DNA of 8,469 nt from the NCBI GenBank assembly GCA_013298245.1, contig JAAFHD010000148.1:1-8469 (forward strand), in the 5' to 3' direction. Positions 5,428 through 8,469 of the stretch are shown here, one piece after another. The number at the start of each line of letters is the position of its first letter. Position 1 is the stretch's first letter. The position numbers were made by a program, and so were the translations under genes. The notes below the pieces were generated by a model. That model was not told the DNA's origin. It worked only from the letters and a program-made list of their open reading frames with translations, and did no database searches. The DNA comes from Alphaproteobacteria bacterium. Its GTDB lineage: Bacteria > Pseudomonadota > Alphaproteobacteria > Acetobacterales > Acetobacteraceae.

Positions 5428-6444
5428 ATGCGTATTCTCTACTACTCGGTCCACTCGGTGCTGGAATTCGACGAGGTCTCGCTGCTGCGGGGCCTCGGGC
5501 ATGAGGTGTTCCCCTTGGGCGAATACTTCGACGCCGAACTGGGCCAGGGCATGCGCGCCATGCCGCACCCGGGGCCGGCGCATGCCGAATTGCTGGCGCG
5601 GTTCCACGCGGCCGGCTGCCACTTCAAGCGCTTCACGCCGCCTGAAGACACGGTGCTGACCGCCGAATTCGTCGCACTGTTCGATATCGTCATCGTGATG
5701 GACAGCGTCGCCTTCATCCAGCACCACCGGGAGGCGCTGGCCGGCCGCCGCATCATCCTGCGCACCGTGGGCGTCGCTTTGCCGGTGTGGGAGCCGCATT
5801 ATGCCGAGCTGCGTGCCCAGGGCGTTCTGATCCTGCGCAGCGCCGAGACCGAGGCGCGCGCCATCGGCTATGCCGGCCATGACGCGATCATCCGCTTCCC
5901 CAAGGACCCGGCGGAATTCGACGCCTGGACCGGCGATGCGCCGCGGGTGCTCAGCTTCGCCATGGCCTTCCGCCAGCGCTTCCCGGATGAATACGCGCTC
6001 TGGGCGGCCGTGACGGATGGGCTGCCGCGCGTGCTGGGTGGTGCCAGCAACGACGACCTGCCCGACACCATCGGCTTCCAACTGCCCGACCAGCAGCGCG
6101 CGCTGCTGCGCGATTGCCGCGCCTATCTGCCGTGTTCAGGCATTCGCAACCCCAACACGCTGAACTTCATGGAAGCCTGGATGGCGGGCATCCCGATCGT
6201 CGCACTGGACCCTGCCCTGTTGCCGCATCTGCATGACTGCACCGAATGGCCGCTGCTGATCCGCGCGGGCGAAGACGCGCTGCTGGCGCGCAGCATCCCC
6301 GAAGCGCGGGCGCTGCTGGAGGGGCTTCTGCGTGACCATGATTTCGCGCAGCGCATCGGCCAGGCGGGGCGGGCTGCGGCGACGCGCGTGTTCGGTGTCG
6401 CGACGATCGCGCCGCAATGGCGTGCGTTCCTGGCAACCGTCTAG
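5428..6444 (+). CDS. GT-B-like glycosyltransferase, substrate unknown
   Basis: This 338-aa cytoplasmic protein begins MRILYYSVHSVLEFDEV, a first Rossmann-type beta strand and glycine-poor loop as in GT-B fold glycosyltransferases, followed by LLRGLGHEVFPLGEYF (19-34). A second strand LFDIVIVMDS (84-93) fits the usual 'the path to the acceptor' N-domain. The C-terminal half has VLSFAMAFRQRFP (174-186), a strand YLPCSG (233-238), and then the donor-site segment N243-TLNFMEAWMAGIPIVALD261, which matches the GT1/GT4 pattern of a conserved Glu (E249), then (A/S)xGxPxVA. No membrane segment or signal peptide is visible. I chose the ATG at 5428 over an in-frame TTG at 5392 because the extra 12 residues lie over the promoter-like sequence and add no structure. 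The product may modify surface polysaccharide or protein, but nothing in the window says which. Its TAG stop lies in the CTAG flanking the inserted element. Confidence 0.75.
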   Translation: MRILYYSVHSVLEFDEVSLLRGLGHEVFPLGEYFDAELGQGMRAMPHPGPAHAELLARFHAAGCHFKRFTPPEDTVLTAEFVALFDIVIVMDSVAFIQHHREALAGRRIILRTVGVALPVWEPHYAELRAQGVLILRSAETEARAIGYAGHDAIIRFPKDPAEFDAWTGDAPRVLSFAMAFRQRFPDEYALWAAVTDGLPRVLGGASNDDLPDTIGFQLPDQQRALLRDCRAYLPCSGIRNPNTLNFMEAWMAGIPIVALDPALLPHLHDCTEWPLLIRAGEDALLARSIPEARALLEGLLRDHDFAQRIGQAGRAAATRVFGVATIAPQWRAFLATV

Positions 6445-6606
6445 CAGGCTGCTGAAAAACTGGACGGGTCGGTCTGGCGGGTCATTTCCGCGCACGATTC
6501 GTTCGTGCCTCGCCAGGATGAACAACATCCTGGCTTCGTCCCGGCCTTTCGTGCCCAAAAATTCCCTCGCCAGCCCTCAGCCGCCAGTTTTTCAGCAGCC
6601 TGCTAG
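6441..6606. mobile_element. MITE-like palindromic element (158 bp) with CTAG target duplication
   Basis: The core 6445-6602 is bounded by perfect 19-bp inverted repeats: CAGGCTGCTGAAAAACTGG at 6445-6463 and its reverse complement at 6584-6602. CTAG flanks both ends (6441-6444 and 6603-6606) and fits a 4-bp target duplication. Because CTAG is itself palindromic, a 2-bp TA or 3-bp duplication cannot be excluded. Inside, a perfect 9-bp hairpin (6512-6520 with 6526-6534, loop AACAA) is centred on the midpoint of the element, and the arms are imperfectly complementary further out. There is no coding frame that looks real and no transposase, so it would move only with a transposase supplied elsewhere. 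The GCTGCTGAAAAAC type of end and the CTAG target recall ends of IS5- or IS1182-like insertion sequences, but that link is from memory. It lies exactly between two convergent stop codons. Confidence 0.8.
6512..6534. repeat. Central hairpin of the MITE-like element
   Basis: GCCAGGATG and CATCCTGGC pair perfectly around the loop AACAA. A second smaller hairpin, GCACGA-TTCGT-TCGTGC, lies at 6492-6508. Neither is followed by a T-run. The central hairpin sits at the exact centre of the terminal repeats, so the transcribed element could fold as one long imperfect stem with this as its tip. Confidence 0.75.
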
Positions 6607-8469
6607 GCGATCACGATATCCGATGGCTGCAAGGCCGGCGTGTTCAACAGGAACGCCACCACGCTGGCCGCACCAGGCCCCGTGCCATCCGCATCGAACC
6701 ACAGCGCGCGCGTGGTGTTGTCCATGTAGAAGGTCGCGGTGCGCTGCAAGGGTGCGACACCCGCGCCCTGGATGAAGCCGCTGCCCGCGCTCAGCTGCCA
6801 GCCGCTGGGCATGTTGAAGGCAGTACCCTCGACGACGATGCGGTCGCCCTCGGCGCGGTTGAAGTCGATGATCATGTCGGCGTTCTCGGCGCGATTGCGG
6901 AAGTAGAAGGTGTCCGCCCCCGCGCCGCCGCCCAGGAAATCCTGCCCCGTTCCGCCATAGAGGAAATCGGTGCCCGCCTCCCCCCACAAGGTGTCATCGC
7001 CGGCCTGACCGGCGAGAAAATCCACGCCGACGCCACCAAAGACCAGGTCTGCATCAGCCTCTCCGAACAGGCGGTCATCGCCGTCCTGGCCGAACAGCTT
7101 GTCCTGACCATCGCCCGCGATCACCTGGTCATTGGCGGCTTCGCCATAGAGCCAGTCGGCACCCGCCTCGCCCCATAATTCATCGGTGCCGGCACCGGCA
7201 TAGACGGTGTCATCGCCCGGCCCACCCCACAGCGTGTCGATGCCATCCTGCCCGCCCAGGATGTCATTGCCCGGGCCGGCGTCGAGCGCGTCATCGCCCT
7301 CCTCCCCGTGCATCACATCGTGGTCCTGCTGGCCGCGCAGGATGTCATTGCCCTGCCCGCCATAGAGGCTGTCATCGCCCAAGCCCCCCAGCAGGCTGTC
7401 GGCGCCGTTGCGCGCTGACAGAAAATCGCGCCCCCAACTGCCGGCCAGGATATTCGCCAGGTTGTCGCCCACCAGCGTGTCATCGCCCGCACCACCCCAC
7501 AGGTCGCGCAGCGTATTGCCGGTCAGCGCGATCGGCAGGCCATCGGCGCGGCCCAGCTGTTCATTCATGTCGAACAGCACCGCATTGCTGCGCGCGGTGG
7601 CGTTGATGGCGGTCACACCGCCCTGCCCCAGCGTGGCGCGCGCGGCCTGCAAAATCGCCAGCGTGCCGTAGTCATCGGTCAGCACCTCGGCCGCGCCCAT
7701 GCCGGGTGCCGCGGCGGCATCGCCCAGCACGCGCAGGCGGGCATTGTCGAAGGCCGCGCCACCCGCTGCGGTGATCGTCAATTGCCACAGGCCCACGGCG
7801 TTTTCGCCCCAGAAGCCCGGCGTGGTCAGCGCATAGCCCGCATCCGGCCAGGCCAGCGGCCGCGCGGTGTCGGGCGTGTCGCCATTGAAGGCGAACGCAT
7901 TGCCAGCTGTGACCAGCAACGGGATGACGGTGCCACCCGGAGAGCGCAGTGTCACCGAGATATCCGCGGCACGCGCGGTGGTCAGCGCCAGGTCCAGCTC
8001 CACGCGGTTGATGCGAAAGCCGGCAGCTGCACCCGACGGCCCGGTCATGATGAATTGCGTGCTGACCGAACCGGTGATCGGCGTGCCCTCGGCCAGTGCC
8101 GCATCACGCGTGGCGGTCAGCAGATTGGCCTCGGTGCGCGCCGCCCCCCAGCTTTCGGCCATGCGCACGGCCGCCCCCGCATCGACCAGCCCGAAGCCGA
8201 TATCGCGCGAAAACCCCATGCCGCCGCCATTCCAGTTGCCGGTCGCGGTGGTGATGCGCCCGGCATCGAAGGGGTCGGTCACGCGCGCGGTCAGCGCCAG
8301 GATTTCCTGCACGTCCCGGTAGCCCAAGGCAGGGTTGGCCTGCAGCATGAGCGCGGCCACGCCCGCAACCACTGGCGCGGCGGCAGAGGTGCCCTCGAAG
8401 CCGGTATAATCGGCCGCACCGGGCGTCGCGGCGGTGCTGCTGTTATAGCCATTGGACGGCCCGACGCGG
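6603..8469 (-). CDS. Secreted S8 serine protease with P-domain and RTX repeats, N-terminus outside window
   Basis: Reading from the window edge, 621 codons are present before the TAG. Near the start, GTSAAAPVVAG at 8393-8361 is the catalytic-serine motif of subtilisin-like (S8) peptidases; the serine codon is TCT at 8385-8387. The rest of the S8 domain follows, with NPALGYRDVQEIL and NWNGGGMGFSRDIGFGLVDA, the form typical of kexin-like enzymes. A P-domain (roughly 8087-7719) follows, with ITGSVSTQF, SPGGTVIPLL, and FWGENAVGLWQLTITAAGG. A linker, 22 RTX nonapeptides (6897-7490), and a C-terminal segment (NADMIIDFN, LWFDADGTGPG, final LQPSDIVIA) complete it; the last is the kind of end used as a type I (ABC) secretion signal. 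The protein is expected to be exported, with calcium folding the RTX part outside the cell. The catalytic Asp and His and the start codon are beyond the window. The longest open frame starts at a GTG at 8372, which is clearly internal. No secretion genes are in view. Confidence 0.93.
   Translation of the reverse strand, partial: RVGPSNGYNSSTAATPGAADYTGFEGTSAAAPVVAGVAALMLQANPALGYRDVQEILALTARVTDPFDAGRITTATGNWNGGGMGFSRDIGFGLVDAGAAVRMAESWGAARTEANLLTATRDAALAEGTPITGSVSTQFIMTGPSGAAAGFRINRVELDLALTTARAADISVTLRSPGGTVIPLLVTAGNAFAFNGDTPDTARPLAWPDAGYALTTPGFWGENAVGLWQLTITAAGGAAFDNARLRVLGDAAAAPGMGAAEVLTDDYGTLAILQAARATLGQGGVTAINATARSNAVLFDMNEQLGRADGLPIALTGNTLRDLWGGAGDDTLVGDNLANILAGSWGRDFLSARNGADSLLGGLGDDSLYGGQGNDILRGQQDHDVMHGEEGDDALDAGPGNDILGGQDGIDTLWGGPGDDTVYAGAGTDELWGEAGADWLYGEAANDQVIAGDGQDKLFGQDGDDRLFGEADADLVFGGVGVDFLAGQAGDDTLWGEAGTDFLYGGTGQDFLGGGAGADTFYFRNRAENADMIIDFNRAEGDRIVVEGTAFNMPSGWQLSAGSGFIQGAGVAPLQRTATFYMDNTTRALWFDADGTGPGAASVVAFLLNTPALQPSDIVIA
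6897..7490 (-). repeat. RTX calcium-binding nonapeptide tract, 22 tandem units
   Basis: Starting with AGDDTLVGD and ending with AGADTFYFR, 22 uninterrupted 9-residue units (594 bp, 27 bp per unit) follow the pattern xGxDxLxGx. These build calcium-binding parallel beta-rolls. The strongest units are AGDDTLVGD, LGDDSLYGG, PGNDILGGQ, AGDDTLWGE. Weak units are NLANILAGS, WGRDFLSAR, QDHDVMHGE and AANDQVIAG. The ninth position is often Glu or Gln (GE, GQ) instead of the usual Gly, and Trp or Tyr is common at the seventh, as in LWGE and LYGE. Confidence 0.95.

Noticed and set aside
6136..6558. Minus-strand open frame of 140 codons running from inside the glycosyltransferase gene into the inserted element
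   Set aside because: It is antisense to a gene with recognisable motifs, and its Arg-rich translation has no family character. High GC keeps such shadow frames open.
6897..7490. 27-bp periodic tract as a possible CRISPR array or DNA-level satellite
   Set aside because: The periodicity is that of coding nonapeptides; the DNA units are too divergent and there are no spacers.

Overview
The window is high-GC DNA with densely packed genes from a bacterial chromosome. Codon use, the joined pgsA-moaD-moaE and aroE-coaE-dnaQ blocks, and a proline/alanine-rich lipoprotein whose mid-region resembles proteins I associate with Acetobacteraceae all suggest an alphaproteobacterium of the order Rhodospirillales, perhaps Roseomonas-like. 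That placement is inference from memory; nothing was searched.

Left part (1-1344, plus strand): the last 35 codons of an unnamed gene whose C-terminus looks like that of a PDZ-domain periplasmic protease, a structured 67-bp gap, a complete short-chain dehydrogenase/reductase, and an unrecognised 130-aa protein. The last of these meets dnaQ tail to tail with a single base between the stop codons.

Centre (1346-5353, minus strand): seven genes read as one unit in the order pgsA, lipoprotein gene, moaD, moaE, aroE, coaE, dnaQ. Stop and start codons overlap by 4 bp at three junctions (lipoprotein/moaD, moaE/aroE, aroE/coaE) and by 11 bp at coaE/dnaQ, and are 3 bp apart at moaD/moaE. Only the pgsA/lipoprotein gap (47 bp) holds a strong ribosome binding site. 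The operon joins phospholipid synthesis, molybdopterin synthase (both subunits), the shikimate pathway, coenzyme A synthesis and the DNA polymerase III proofreading subunit.

A 74-bp divergent gap (5354-5427) separates pgsA from a plus-strand GT-B-like glycosyltransferase. Both directions have a plausible sigma70-type promoter whose -10 box ends 6-7 bp before the start codon, so both messages could be leaderless.

Right part (6441-8469): the glycosyltransferase gene converges on a minus-strand gene for a secreted S8 (kexin-like) serine protease. In the window the protease has the catalytic-serine segment, a P-domain, 22 RTX nonapeptides and a type I secretion-type C-terminus; its N-terminus lies beyond the window. 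Between the two genes sits a 158-bp MITE-like element with perfect 19-bp terminal inverted repeats, flanked on each side by CTAG. Each CTAG copy supplies the TAG stop of one gene, so the element seems to have inserted into a palindromic CTAG where the two convergent stop codons originally overlapped. This is the most striking feature. I see no defence island, CRISPR array, RNA gene or clearly new multi-gene system.
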